DNA of 54,251 nt from Gilvibacter sp. GTDB taxonomy: Bacteria; Bacteroidota; Bacteroidia; Flavobacteriales; Flavobacteriaceae. Shown piece after piece: positions 41,966-49,955 of the stretch. The position numbers and the translations under genes are program-made. Positions within the stretch are counted from its first letter, which is position 1. Every line of letters starts with the position of its first letter. Under the pieces are notes generated by a model that was not told the origin of the DNA, did not search any database, and saw only the letters and a program-made list of their open reading frames with translations. The stretch is taken from contig NZ_JABSPU010000015.1 in NCBI RefSeq assembly GCF_013214815.1, forward strand, positions 1-54,251, read 5' to 3'.

Positions 41966-43083
41966 TGAAAAGGAATTTTTTGGGCACTATTGCCTTGTCA
42001 TTGTTGCTGTTGGTGGGATGTAAAAATGAGCCAACTCAAACGGAATCCACTCAAGAAACAACGCAGACCAATTCCCCAGAATTACTGGCCATGGTCATGA
42101 AGGATGGAAAGTACGGTTATATAGACACTCAGGGAAACTACGTCATAGAACCGCTTTACCCAATGGCTCGCCTTTTTTCTAACGGATTGGCCTGTGTGAA
42201 TATTGAAGGGGTTCGCTCGGATCTTTTTCAAGGAGCAGTTGGTGGAACATATGTCTTTATCAATACCGCAGGAGAAATTCAATTTGATGGCAAAGGTTAT
42301 TTGCAACCGACCTCATTTTTGGAAGGATTTGCACCAGTGCGCTTATCTGATGAGCGCGTAGGATTCATCAATGTCCAAGGAGAGCTTGTTAAGCAAGGAT
42401 TTAATGCGATCATGCCTTTTCGCGAAGGATTTGCTACTGCGTTGGATCTGGATCAAGGAATCATTGGCTATGTGGATACTAAAGGGGAATGGAAGATTCA
42501 AAAAGATGAGAATTACACCCTGGGAGACTTTTATCAAGGCCGAGCTTTCTTTAAAAAGGACAATAAATACGGCTTTTTAGACACCACCGGAGCGGAGGTA
42601 ATTCCGGCCACTTATGAAGCTACTTACGATTTCCACGAAGGTCTTGCCGCCTTTATGCAAGAAGATCTTTTTGGTTTTATGGATGCCAATGGAGATATCG
42701 TAATCCTTAATATTTACGAAGATGTTGCCGATTTTTCAGAAGGACTCTGTGCGGTGCAAAAGGACGGTCAATGGGGCTTTATCAATAAGGATAATGAATT
42801 TGTGATCTCGAATCAGTATTCAGCCGTTAGGAACTTTAGTCAGGGTTATGCGGCCGTTCAGGTTGATGGTAAAGTCGGATACATTGATGTTAAAGGCAAT
42901 TGGTTGGTCGAACCCAAATACGGCAACGCCATGGATTTTAAAAATGGCTTTGCCATAGTTCAACGAGATAATGGTTTGGGCTATATCAACTTAAAAGGTG
43001 AGGAAGTCATCCCGCCGATTTTTCAAAGGGCTGATAATTTTGTTGATCCTCAGGCTTCAAATCCAATCCTGCAAGTCAATTAG
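41965..43083 (+). CDS. WG-repeat lipoprotein
   Basis: The 372-residue protein has a lipoprotein signal with LLLVGC (cysteine about residue 19) and a T/Q/E-rich linker. About eight WG (KWGF/Y-type) repeats follow: GKYGYIDTQGNYVIEPLYP, RVGFINVQGELV, NKYGFLDTTGAEVIPATYE, GQWGFINKDNEFVI and others up to LGYINLKGEEVIPP. WG repeats form beta-solenoid or propeller-like binding surfaces, so an envelope binding role is likely. It is coupled to the small lipoprotein upstream and overlaps the convergent HxlR gene by eight bases. Confidence 0.88.
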   Translation: MKRNFLGTIALSLLLLVGCKNEPTQTESTQETTQTNSPELLAMVMKDGKYGYIDTQGNYVIEPLYPMARLFSNGLACVNIEGVRSDLFQGAVGGTYVFINTAGEIQFDGKGYLQPTSFLEGFAPVRLSDERVGFINVQGELVKQGFNAIMPFREGFATALDLDQGIIGYVDTKGEWKIQKDENYTLGDFYQGRAFFKKDNKYGFLDTTGAEVIPATYEATYDFHEGLAAFMQEDLFGFMDANGDIVILNIYEDVADFSEGLCAVQKDGQWGFINKDNEFVISNQYSAVRNFSQGYAAVQVDGKVGYIDVKGNWLVEPKYGNAMDFKNGFAIVQRDNGLGYINLKGEEVIPPIFQRADNFVDPQASNPILQVN

Positions 43084-43429
43084 ATTTTTGAACTTGATCT
43101 CCCCAATCGGCAATGGCTTTTATGATTGGGATCAATGTTTCGCCTAAAGGGGTGAGGGAATATTCTACCTTAAGTGGAGGTTTTTTGTGATACACCTTTC
43201 TTTGGATAATGCCATCTTCTTCCAATTTCTTAAGCTGAAGACTTAAAGTCCGCTCAGTCACTGTAGGCATAGTTTTGCGTAAAATGTTGTAGCGCAAGGG
43301 ACCCTCAATGAGATGAAATAAAATGACCGTCTTCCACTTTCCGCCAATGACGCCCATGGTAAGGCTGGCACAACAAGGGTATTGTTGACCGTTAAAGCTG
43401 TGTATTTTTGGTGTTTCTGATGTTTCCAT
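43076..43429 (-). CDS. HxlR-family winged-helix regulator
   Basis: The 117-residue protein is a typical HxlR: the cysteine-bearing start CCASLTMGVIGGKWKTVILF, the recognition region LSLQLKKLEEDGIIQR and the wing VEYSLTPLGETLIP. Such proteins sense reactive electrophiles or oxidants, often through the N-terminal cysteine, and control nearby oxidoreductases. It is divergent from the nitroreductase gene with 83 bases between, holding a candidate operator. Confidence 0.9.
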   Translation of the reverse strand: METSETPKIHSFNGQQYPCCASLTMGVIGGKWKTVILFHLIEGPLRYNILRKTMPTVTERTLSLQLKKLEEDGIIQRKVYHKKPPLKVEYSLTPLGETLIPIIKAIADWGDQVQKSN

Positions 43430-43458
43430 GATACTATCCTATTTGACCGTTCTTGCAA

Positions 43459-43476
43459 AAGTATTATACTATACTT
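43459..43476. promoter_or_regulatory. Candidate HxlR operator between hxlR-like and nitroreductase genes
   Basis: AAGTAT at 43459-43464 and ATACTT at 43471-43476 form an inverted repeat with a six-base centre, and a matching TA step lies in the middle. It lies 36 bases before the nitroreductase ATG and 29 bases before the regulator start. Confidence 0.5.
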
Positions 43477-43512
43477 AATTTGGCAACTATAAAAAATATA
43501 GTAAAAAGAAAT

Positions 43513-44142
43513 ATGAGTTTTTTAGAAGCAATGCAGAACCGTTATACCACAAAAAAGTATGACCCAACCCAGAAAATTGAAACGGATAAAATAGATGCCT
43601 TAAAGGAGGTGCTGCGCTTAGCACCCTCGTCTATTAATAGCCAACCGTGGCAATTTACCTTTGTTTCAAACCCTGAGATGAAAGCAAAGCTCTCTGAAGT
43701 TTCTTGGCTCAACAAAGAACGCATTCAAAACAGCGATACCTTGGTTGTCTTTAGCAGACACAGTACGCTAGAAGGTTTTGAAAAACAAATTGAAGCATCG
43801 TTGCCAGAGGGCGCGGTGAATTATTATAAAGAGTTTATCAAACCATGGCCAGAGCACCAGGTAAAAGCTTGGTTTGATCGTCAACTGTATTTAGCATTGG
43901 GTGTCTTTTTAAGCGCTTGCGCCAATATGGATATTGATGCTACGCCCATGGAAGGCATTGAGCCAGAGAACTACGATAAGATCCTAGGTCAAACGGAATA
44001 TGCGGCTCAAGTTGCAGTCGCGATTGGTCATAGAGATCCAGAAGATTTCAATCAGCCTGAAAAGAAACCCAAAACCCGCTTAGCGGCAGAAACCGTTATC
44101 AAAACCATTGCAAAAAATTTTAAAACATGTCCAAACAATTAA
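43513..44142 (+). CDS. Nitroreductase-family NAD(P)H oxidoreductase
   Basis: The 209-residue flavoprotein begins MSFLEAMQNRYTTKKYDPTQ and has RYTTKKY (FMN phosphate binding) and LRLAPSSINSQPWQF, the family signature. It resembles NfsB-type enzymes that reduce nitro compounds and quinones with NAD(P)H. The ATG at 43513 matches the family; the longer frame from 43453 runs through the operator region. It overlaps the monooxygenase gene by 16 bases and is divergent from its probable regulator. Confidence 0.9.
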   Translation: MSFLEAMQNRYTTKKYDPTQKIETDKIDALKEVLRLAPSSINSQPWQFTFVSNPEMKAKLSEVSWLNKERIQNSDTLVVFSRHSTLEGFEKQIEASLPEGAVNYYKEFIKPWPEHQVKAWFDRQLYLALGVFLSACANMDIDATPMEGIEPENYDKILGQTEYAAQVAVAIGHRDPEDFNQPEKKPKTRLAAETVIKTIAKNFKTCPNN

Positions 44143-44420
44143 CCATAGTTGCGCAAATCATTGCCAAGCCAGAACACCGAGAACTTGTTAAATCAGAATT
44201 ACAAAAGCTCATTCCAATCACACGTAAAGAGCAGGGATGCATCAATTACGATCTACACCAAGATATTGGTGACCCTAATTTGTTTCTTTTTTATGAGAAT
44301 TGGGAGAGTAGAGAATTGTGGCAGGATCACATGAACAACAGTCATCTCGCTGAGTATTTAAAAGCAACAGAAGGTGCTGTTGCCTCCTTTGTCTTGCATG
44401 AAATGCAGCCTGTTGACTAA
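44127..44420 (+). CDS. Antibiotic-biosynthesis-monooxygenase (ABM) domain protein
   Basis: The 97-residue protein is a ferredoxin-like ABM dimer unit: LTIVAQIIAKPEHRELVKSEL at the start, EQGCINYDLHQDIGDPNLFLFYENWES in the core and DHMNNSHLAEYLK. It is of the putative quinol monooxygenase type (YgiN-like). Paired with a nitroreductase under an HxlR regulator, it fits a quinone or electrophile detoxification unit. A strong terminator follows, so the operon ends here. Confidence 0.88.
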   Translation: MSKQLTIVAQIIAKPEHRELVKSELQKLIPITRKEQGCINYDLHQDIGDPNLFLFYENWESRELWQDHMNNSHLAEYLKATEGAVASFVLHEMQPVD

Positions 44421-44444
44421 GCATTTTGCTCAAATGTATTTAGG

Positions 44445-44473
44445 GCCTCAACTTTAGACTTGGGGCTTTTTTT
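44445..44473 (+). terminator. Terminator after the nitroreductase/monooxygenase operon
   Basis: GCCTCAA at 44445-44451 pairs with TTGGGGC at 44460-44466 (one G-U) around an eight-base loop, followed by seven T residues at 44467-44473. Confidence 0.78.
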
Positions 44474-44567
44474 ATGGGTCATTGAAATCTCACAAATTCG
44501 CGTTTTTATTCAGGAGGTAAAAGCAGTAACTTAGAGCTTCACAACATCGATACTAAGGGATAAACAT

Positions 44568-46238
44568 ATGAGCACTAAATTTTACGATTTCAAAAATTTC
44601 AAGGGAGACTTTACGGGAGGACTCGTGGCTGGAGTAGTTGCCTTGCCTTTGGCATTGGCCTTTGGGGTGCAATCTGGAATGGGAGCTACGGCTGGACTTT
44701 ACGGAGCTATTGCCGTGGGTATTTTTGCAGCACTATTTGGAGGTACAGCAACCCAAGCTAGTGGTCCGACAGGTCCCATGACCGTAGTCTCGGCGGCTCT
44801 AGTTGCTGGTGCGATCCAAATTACCGGCAGTTTAGAATCTGCCATGCCCATTATTTTGCTGGCATTTTTGCTGGGAGGTTTGTTTCAGATCATCTTTGGG
44901 TTTTTGAATATTGCCAGTTATGTCAAGTATTTCCCCTATCCCGTGGTCTCAGGTTTTATGAGTGGCGTAGGGCTCATTATCATTATTCTGCAGATCTTTC
45001 CTTTTGCCGGATTGGGTTCTTCCAAATCCACTCTAGCGGTGATTCAGGATTTACCACGACTCTTTTCAGAGGCAAATCTCCAAGCGCTGATGCTGGGAGG
45101 GATTACCATTGCTGTTTACTATTTATTTCCGAAGATCACTAAGGCAATTCCAAGCGCGCTAGTGGCATTAATTGTTGCCACTTTGATTGCCTATTTTGGC
45201 GATATGGCCGTCCCGGTAATCGGCGAGATCCCTTCTGGACTGCCTTCTATTAAGATCGACGGGATTTTTGAAGTAGATGCTTCTGCCTACGGATTGGTAT
45301 TAGAGTATGCTGTGGTCTTGGCGGTTTTAGGAAGTATAGATTCACTCCTGACCTCTGTTATTGCCGACAATATGACCAAGACCAAGCACAATTCCAATCG
45401 GGAGTTGATCGGTCAGGGAATTGGGAACATGATCGCCGCGGTGATCGGTGGAATTCCTGGAGCCGGAGCGACCAAGGGAACTGTGGTAAACATCAATGCC
45501 GGTGGTAAGACAAGAATGTCTGGAACCTTGCACGGCTTGTTTTTGTTGGCAGTCTTGTTAGGCCTAGGAAAATTGGCAGCGCACATTCCGCTTTGTGTTT
45601 TGGCTGGACTGCTGATTCCTATCGGATTTAAAATTGTAGACCTCAAAGGACTCAAGCATTTGCGTAAAGTACCACGAGCCGATGCTGTGGTGCTTATTTT
45701 GGTGCTTCTCATAACCACTTTTGGTAGTTTGATCTACGCTGTGGGAGCTGGAGTTGCCTTGGCCTGTCTGTTGTTCATGAAAAAGTCTGGAGACCTTTCT
45801 GAACAAGGCATGGAGGTTGGAAAGATCGCAGATCTGGACGGCGCTAAACCTTGGCAAGATGAGGTTGAATTCTATGAAAAGTACAAGGATCGCGTGATCA
45901 TTAAACACCTTTACGGACCATTGTTCTTTGGGTTTACTTCTTATTTTAAAGATCAGATCAAAGCATTGCCAGACGCTATTGATGCGGTGATCTTTAGAAT
46001 GGATCGTGTGCCCTATGTGGACCAATCGGGACTCTATGCCTTGGAAGACATTATTTTTGATCTTAGAGAACAGGGCATTGAGGTCATTCTGGTGGGCTTG
46101 CAAGAGCAACCTTGTGATATGCTTAAGGCTGTAGACATCATACCTGATTTGGTGCCAGAGGAGGACCTTTTTGGCAATATTGATGACAGCTTCGGGTATT
46201 TGAAAGAAAAACTCAAAAGCGCAAAAGCAACCGCCTAA
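44568..46238 (+). CDS. SulP-family anion transporter with STAS domain
   Basis: The 556-residue protein has about 12 membrane helices, the SulP signature region ATQASGPTGPMTVVSAALVAG, SIDSLLTSVIADNMTKTKHN and a C-terminal STAS domain from about residue 440 with YVDQSGLYALEDIIFDL. Substrates of such proteins include sulfate, bicarbonate and dicarboxylates. The marine setting makes a bicarbonate or sulfate role equally possible, and the sequence does not decide. It is followed after three bases by the hydrolase gene. Confidence 0.9.
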   Translation: MSTKFYDFKNFKGDFTGGLVAGVVALPLALAFGVQSGMGATAGLYGAIAVGIFAALFGGTATQASGPTGPMTVVSAALVAGAIQITGSLESAMPIILLAFLLGGLFQIIFGFLNIASYVKYFPYPVVSGFMSGVGLIIIILQIFPFAGLGSSKSTLAVIQDLPRLFSEANLQALMLGGITIAVYYLFPKITKAIPSALVALIVATLIAYFGDMAVPVIGEIPSGLPSIKIDGIFEVDASAYGLVLEYAVVLAVLGSIDSLLTSVIADNMTKTKHNSNRELIGQGIGNMIAAVIGGIPGAGATKGTVVNINAGGKTRMSGTLHGLFLLAVLLGLGKLAAHIPLCVLAGLLIPIGFKIVDLKGLKHLRKVPRADAVVLILVLLITTFGSLIYAVGAGVALACLLFMKKSGDLSEQGMEVGKIADLDGAKPWQDEVEFYEKYKDRVIIKHLYGPLFFGFTSYFKDQIKALPDAIDAVIFRMDRVPYVDQSGLYALEDIIFDLREQGIEVILVGLQEQPCDMLKAVDIIPDLVPEEDLFGNIDDSFGYLKEKLKSAKATA

Positions 46239-46241
46239 ATT

Positions 46242-46934
46242 TTGAAAAAACCACCTGTCATTTTATTGCATGGAGCTTTGGGCTCTCATGAGCAAATGGC
46301 TTCAATGGAAGTCGTTCTGAGCGCTACGCATCAGGTTTATCGCTTTAATTTTGAAGGTCACGGTGGTCGCAGATCTGATCGCCCATTTAGCATGGAAGTC
46401 TTTGCGCAAAACGTGCTTGATTTCATGAAAGAACATCAGCTGGATTCTACAGATTTCTTTGGATACAGCATGGGTGGTTATGTGGCTTTGACTCTTGCAC
46501 AAACGCATCCGCAGCTCATCAAAAAACTAGTGACCTATGGAACTAAATTCGCTTGGACACCGGAGAGTGCTGCAAAGGAAGTGAAGCAACTCAAACCGGA
46601 AAAGATCTTAGAAAAGGTTCCGCGCTTTGCAGCTTTTTTAGAGCAGGTGCATCAACCGAACGATTGGAAACAAGTACTGGACAAGACTGCCGCGATGATG
46701 TTGGCCTTGGGAGATGGCGCAGCTTTTTCTGAGCCAGAATTACAGGATATAAAAGTACCTGTTCGTATATTGATCGGAGATCAAGACCAGATGGTTTCGC
46801 TTCAAGAGTCGCAATGGGCTGCGAAGCATTTAGGGCAGGGGATTTGTGAAATAATTCAGGATGGAGTCCATCCGCTGGAGAAAAATAATCCTGAAAAACT
46901 GGCCGAGGCCACGATCAACTTTTTGAATCACTAA
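46242..46934 (+). CDS. Alpha/beta hydrolase (TTG start)
   Basis: The 230-residue protein begins at TTG 46242 as MKKPPVILLHGALGS, which gives the oxyanion HG motif at residues 10-11. The nucleophile S76 lies in GYSMGG, the acid in LIGDQDQM, and the histidine in DGVHPLEKN. An ATG start further in would remove the HG strand, so TTG is likely. It is a general esterase/lipase-type hydrolase; the substrate is unknown. It lies three bases after the transporter and is probably in the same operon. Confidence 0.86.
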   Translation: MKKPPVILLHGALGSHEQMASMEVVLSATHQVYRFNFEGHGGRRSDRPFSMEVFAQNVLDFMKEHQLDSTDFFGYSMGGYVALTLAQTHPQLIKKLVTYGTKFAWTPESAAKEVKQLKPEKILEKVPRFAAFLEQVHQPNDWKQVLDKTAAMMLALGDGAAFSEPELQDIKVPVRILIGDQDQMVSLQESQWAAKHLGQGICEIIQDGVHPLEKNNPEKLAEATINFLNH

Positions 46935-46944
46935 CACCAACAGT

Positions 46945-47547
46945 ATGCTCATTTACGGAAGTAAAGCCATTCACCTAGGGAGCAGTAAACCAAAAACTGG
47001 AACCTTCCCGAGTTGTGAGTCAACAGGAAGTATTACCCTAAACGTTTACAGAAGACATTCACACATCTTTTGGATCCCACTTTTCCCGATGGGAAAGTTG
47101 GGTCGTGGGCACTGCGAAAATTGCAATACCGAGTTCAAACCCAAAAAACTCGATGAGTCTCACAAGCAGGCCTATTTGAGACTCAAAAGCGAAAGCCGCG
47201 GCCCGATTTGGCAATGGGCGGGCTTGGCCATCTTTGTGTGTTTTGTGATCGGAGCCGTAGTGGCGAGCAATGTACAGGATAAGCGTGAACTTGAATATTT
47301 GGCCGCTCCAGAATCTGGAGATATCTATCGTTACAAAGCGGGTTACAGCAGTTATACCACCTTTAAAGTGGTGCGTGTAGATACAGACAGCTTGTACATC
47401 ATGGACAATTCTTATGAGGTGGACAAGTACTCTGGAATTTATAAGATAGACAAGGAAGAAAATTATATGGAACCCGTTTATGGCGTGTCTCGCGAACAGG
47501 TTTTAGAAATGCATGAGGCTGGAGATATTATGCGGATTGAGCGATAA
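46945..47547 (+). CDS. Membrane protein with N-terminal zinc-ribbon-like region
   Basis: The 200-residue protein has an N-terminal domain with FPSCEST and, 40 residues on, HCENCNTEFKPKK, separated by SHIFWIPLFPMGKLGRG. This resembles the zinc-ribbon family in which two CxxC pairs bind zinc, but the first pair has F where a cysteine is expected. A single membrane helix (WAGLAIFVCFVIGAVVASNV) follows, and then a beta-rich domain of about 95 residues. Function unknown. It starts ten bases after the hydrolase gene. Confidence 0.68.
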   Translation: MLIYGSKAIHLGSSKPKTGTFPSCESTGSITLNVYRRHSHIFWIPLFPMGKLGRGHCENCNTEFKPKKLDESHKQAYLRLKSESRGPIWQWAGLAIFVCFVIGAVVASNVQDKRELEYLAAPESGDIYRYKAGYSSYTTFKVVRVDTDSLYIMDNSYEVDKYSGIYKIDKEENYMEPVYGVSREQVLEMHEAGDIMRIER

Positions 47548-47622
47548 TTAGCTTGTCCAAATAATTTTTGAAACACTGCTGATGTTGTTTCGTCTTTAAG
47601 GCGCCAAAAAAGGCAGCCAAAC

Positions 47623-49017
47623 ATGAAACGAATCATACATCGCGTACTACTTCTTTGGATTTTAGTTCCACTTTTTAGCCTAGCTCAAAATTCCAGCAAC
47701 TTCGCTCGAGAAGCTGTTTTAGCAGACCTTGATTATTTATACGAAGCCCTTCAGCAAACCCATATAGATGCATTTGCTTACATGAGTCCCAAAGAGTTGG
47801 AACAAGCCTATCAGAAAACCCGCGCAACGATCATTCAAGATTCTTTGAGCGGTCTTGAAGCTACTGAATTATTGCAACCTTTTGTCGCACAATTAAAGAA
47901 TGGACATACCGCCATCCCTTTTCCAATACCAGAGTATATTGCATATGCTTCTGAAGGAGGGAGCCTTTTTCCTCTAGAAGTTATTCTTCATGAAGGCGAT
48001 TATAAAGTGACAGCCAATTGGTCAAAAGAAAGTCGAATTGTACCGGGCACAAGATTGTTAGCTATCAATGGCGAGCCTATTGCGGAGATCTTTAAAAATC
48101 TCTATCGTCAACTTTCTGGAGAACGTCTTTATTATCTGCAAGCCAAAGCAGAGTATTTCTCACTTCCGCGACTCTATTGGCAAATATATGGGCCACAAGA
48201 CACCTTCAAGGTAAGCGTAGAATTGTCAGGGCAAATTCAGGAACTGGAACTTTCATCTGTTGCAGCGCTTGATGATTTTGAGTATAACAGAACCGATGCT
48301 GTTAATGCTGAGATGAACTTGGAATTAACCGCTAATGCTGCCATTTTAAACCCTGGAAGTTTTAAAGACGACCTAAATATTTACAAGGCGTTTATAGACT
48401 CCTCCTTTGTGGAAATAAATAAAAGAAACTTGCCTAATTTAATTATTGATCTTCGGGGTAATGGCGGTGGCGATGATAGCTTTGCGGATTATTTGACCAG
48501 TTATATTGCTGATAAGCCTTTTAAATGGTGCTCCGAGTTTAAACTGCGATCCAGCAGGCAACTTAAAGAGGCTTTAGCACCAAATCGGGATACGACCTCT
48601 GCCTATCAAAATGCTATATTTTCCAAGGCTGAAGGCGAGGTGTTTGATTATGATTTTCCCCTGTATCAGCCACAACCAGTATCGCGCAGATATCAAGGGA
48701 AAATATATGTTTTAATCAATAGACATTCGTACTCTCAAGCTGCAGTGACCGCAGCGCAAATACAAGATTACGGCTGGGGAACCATTGTCGGTGAGGAGAC
48801 GGCGGAGTATCCTTCGCTTTATGCATCAGTATTCAACTTTAGTTTGCCCAATACAGGGATTCCTGTGGTGGTTTCCAAAGGCTTGATTGTCCGAGTGAGT
48901 GGAGATCGATCGGAACGTGGTGTACTGCCAGATATTGAAATTGCCAATAATCCTTTTGACTCAGAAGATCAGCAACTAAAAAAGCTGCTCCAGATCCTGA
49001 AGCAGCCTTTAGACTAG
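47623..49017 (+). CDS. S41-family (C-terminal processing-like) peptidase
   Basis: The 464-residue protein has a signal peptide (VLLLWILVPLFSLAQ) and an N-terminal helical region of about 100 residues. A PDZ-like segment (PGTRLLAINGEPIAEIF) follows, then the S41 catalytic core with LIIDLRGNGGGDDSF and NRHSYSQAAVTAAQIQDYGWG, ending GEETAEYP. The serine in HSYSQAA is the likely nucleophile. It resembles the secreted tricorn-like/TSPc domain proteins of Bacteroidota and is probably periplasmic. It is convergent with the outer-membrane protein gene. Confidence 0.86.
   Translation: MKRIIHRVLLLWILVPLFSLAQNSSNFAREAVLADLDYLYEALQQTHIDAFAYMSPKELEQAYQKTRATIIQDSLSGLEATELLQPFVAQLKNGHTAIPFPIPEYIAYASEGGSLFPLEVILHEGDYKVTANWSKESRIVPGTRLLAINGEPIAEIFKNLYRQLSGERLYYLQAKAEYFSLPRLYWQIYGPQDTFKVSVELSGQIQELELSSVAALDDFEYNRTDAVNAEMNLELTANAAILNPGSFKDDLNIYKAFIDSSFVEINKRNLPNLIIDLRGNGGGDDSFADYLTSYIADKPFKWCSEFKLRSSRQLKEALAPNRDTTSAYQNAIFSKAEGEVFDYDFPLYQPQPVSRRYQGKIYVLINRHSYSQAAVTAAQIQDYGWGTIVGEETAEYPSLYASVFNFSLPNTGIPVVVSKGLIVRVSGDRSERGVLPDIEIANNPFDSEDQQLKKLLQILKQPLD
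48978..49010 (-). terminator. Terminator of the outer-membrane protein gene, inside the S41 gene
   Basis: GCTGCT at 48984-48989 pairs with AGCAGC at 49001-49006 around eleven bases. On the minus strand the stem is followed by six T residues. It lies after the outer-membrane protein stop at 49033 but within the last codons of the S41 gene, so one sequence serves both. Confidence 0.6.
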
Positions 49018-49032
49018 ATTATCTCTTGGGGA

Positions 49033-49929
49033 TTAAATTCCTGCGCGAAGAATAAGGTCAACACCCATAAAAGGAGCAGCGTCAAATTCACTGTTCAAGC
49101 GGTTTCTGTCATCACCTCCAACTTGGAAGGTCAAGACTTGTGCACCAACTTTGTCTCCTTGCATGTAAAGACCATAATCCGTGGTATCATATCCGATCTT
49201 GGCTCGTGCCAAAAGTGTACCGTCAAACAGACTCACTCCAGCATAAAGGTTAAAACGAATAGACTCTTCTTGTACATAGAATCCATCGGCATTACCAGAA
49301 AGATCGTAAGCTTTTACTGAGGTCAAAAGGTTAGCTCCTACGCTAAAAATATCAGAGATCGCATAGTTAGCTTCAGAACGAATCGGGAATACCGCGTTTA
49401 CGTAAAACTTGCGGTTAGGGGATTTATACCACATCCCCACTAGTGGAGTAATGATGGTTCCGAAGTTTTCTGAAGACACATAACTACCAAATTTCCATCC
49501 TTTACGACCAGAGATTTTCTTTTCAAAAAGGGCTAAACCTCCAAATTGGAAAGCGTCACCTCCCAAATCATTGAAGTCTGAAGCGTATTTAGGAAGTAAA
49601 ACATAAGTTCCGCTCCATCCGTTTCCGTGATCTAATTTAACACCAAGGTTTAGACGGGTCATCACCAAATTGGTTCTAGAATCATCATCGTGAGCAATGC
49701 CCAAGCGTGTGTTTTCATAAGTAAAACCGGCAATAAAGACGGTTTTTGCCGTGGCGGGGATCACGAAATAAGTTTCCAAGTTCGCGTTTCCAACCTCCGT
49801 TTCATTATCATTGTCAATATTTCCTAGCGTAGCCCGATTGTATTGGAACTTTACAATATCGGTGTAATCCTGCGCTTGGGTAAGGGTGGCAAACCCAATA
49901 AAAAAGGCCAAAAGAACTAATTTCTTCAT
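49033..49929 (-). CDS. Outer-membrane beta-barrel protein (DUF6268-like)
   Basis: The 298-residue protein has a signal peptide MKKLVLLAFFIGFATLTQAQ. The mature part alternates polar and aromatic residues in strands, with NVRF-like girdle segments such as KFYVNAVFPIRSEANYAI and a final VDLILRAGI. It is rich in Y and W and resembles the DUF6268 barrel family. Function unknown. It starts 26 bases after the TonB-dependent receptor stop and is probably co-transcribed with it. Confidence 0.72.
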   Translation of the reverse strand: MKKLVLLAFFIGFATLTQAQDYTDIVKFQYNRATLGNIDNDNETEVGNANLETYFVIPATAKTVFIAGFTYENTRLGIAHDDDSRTNLVMTRLNLGVKLDHGNGWSGTYVLLPKYASDFNDLGGDAFQFGGLALFEKKISGRKGWKFGSYVSSENFGTIITPLVGMWYKSPNRKFYVNAVFPIRSEANYAISDIFSVGANLLTSVKAYDLSGNADGFYVQEESIRFNLYAGVSLFDGTLLARAKIGYDTTDYGLYMQGDKVGAQVLTFQVGGDDRNRLNSEFDAAPFMGVDLILRAGI

Positions 49930-49955
49930 GCTGTGGTGGCTGTATTAAGTTAGAT

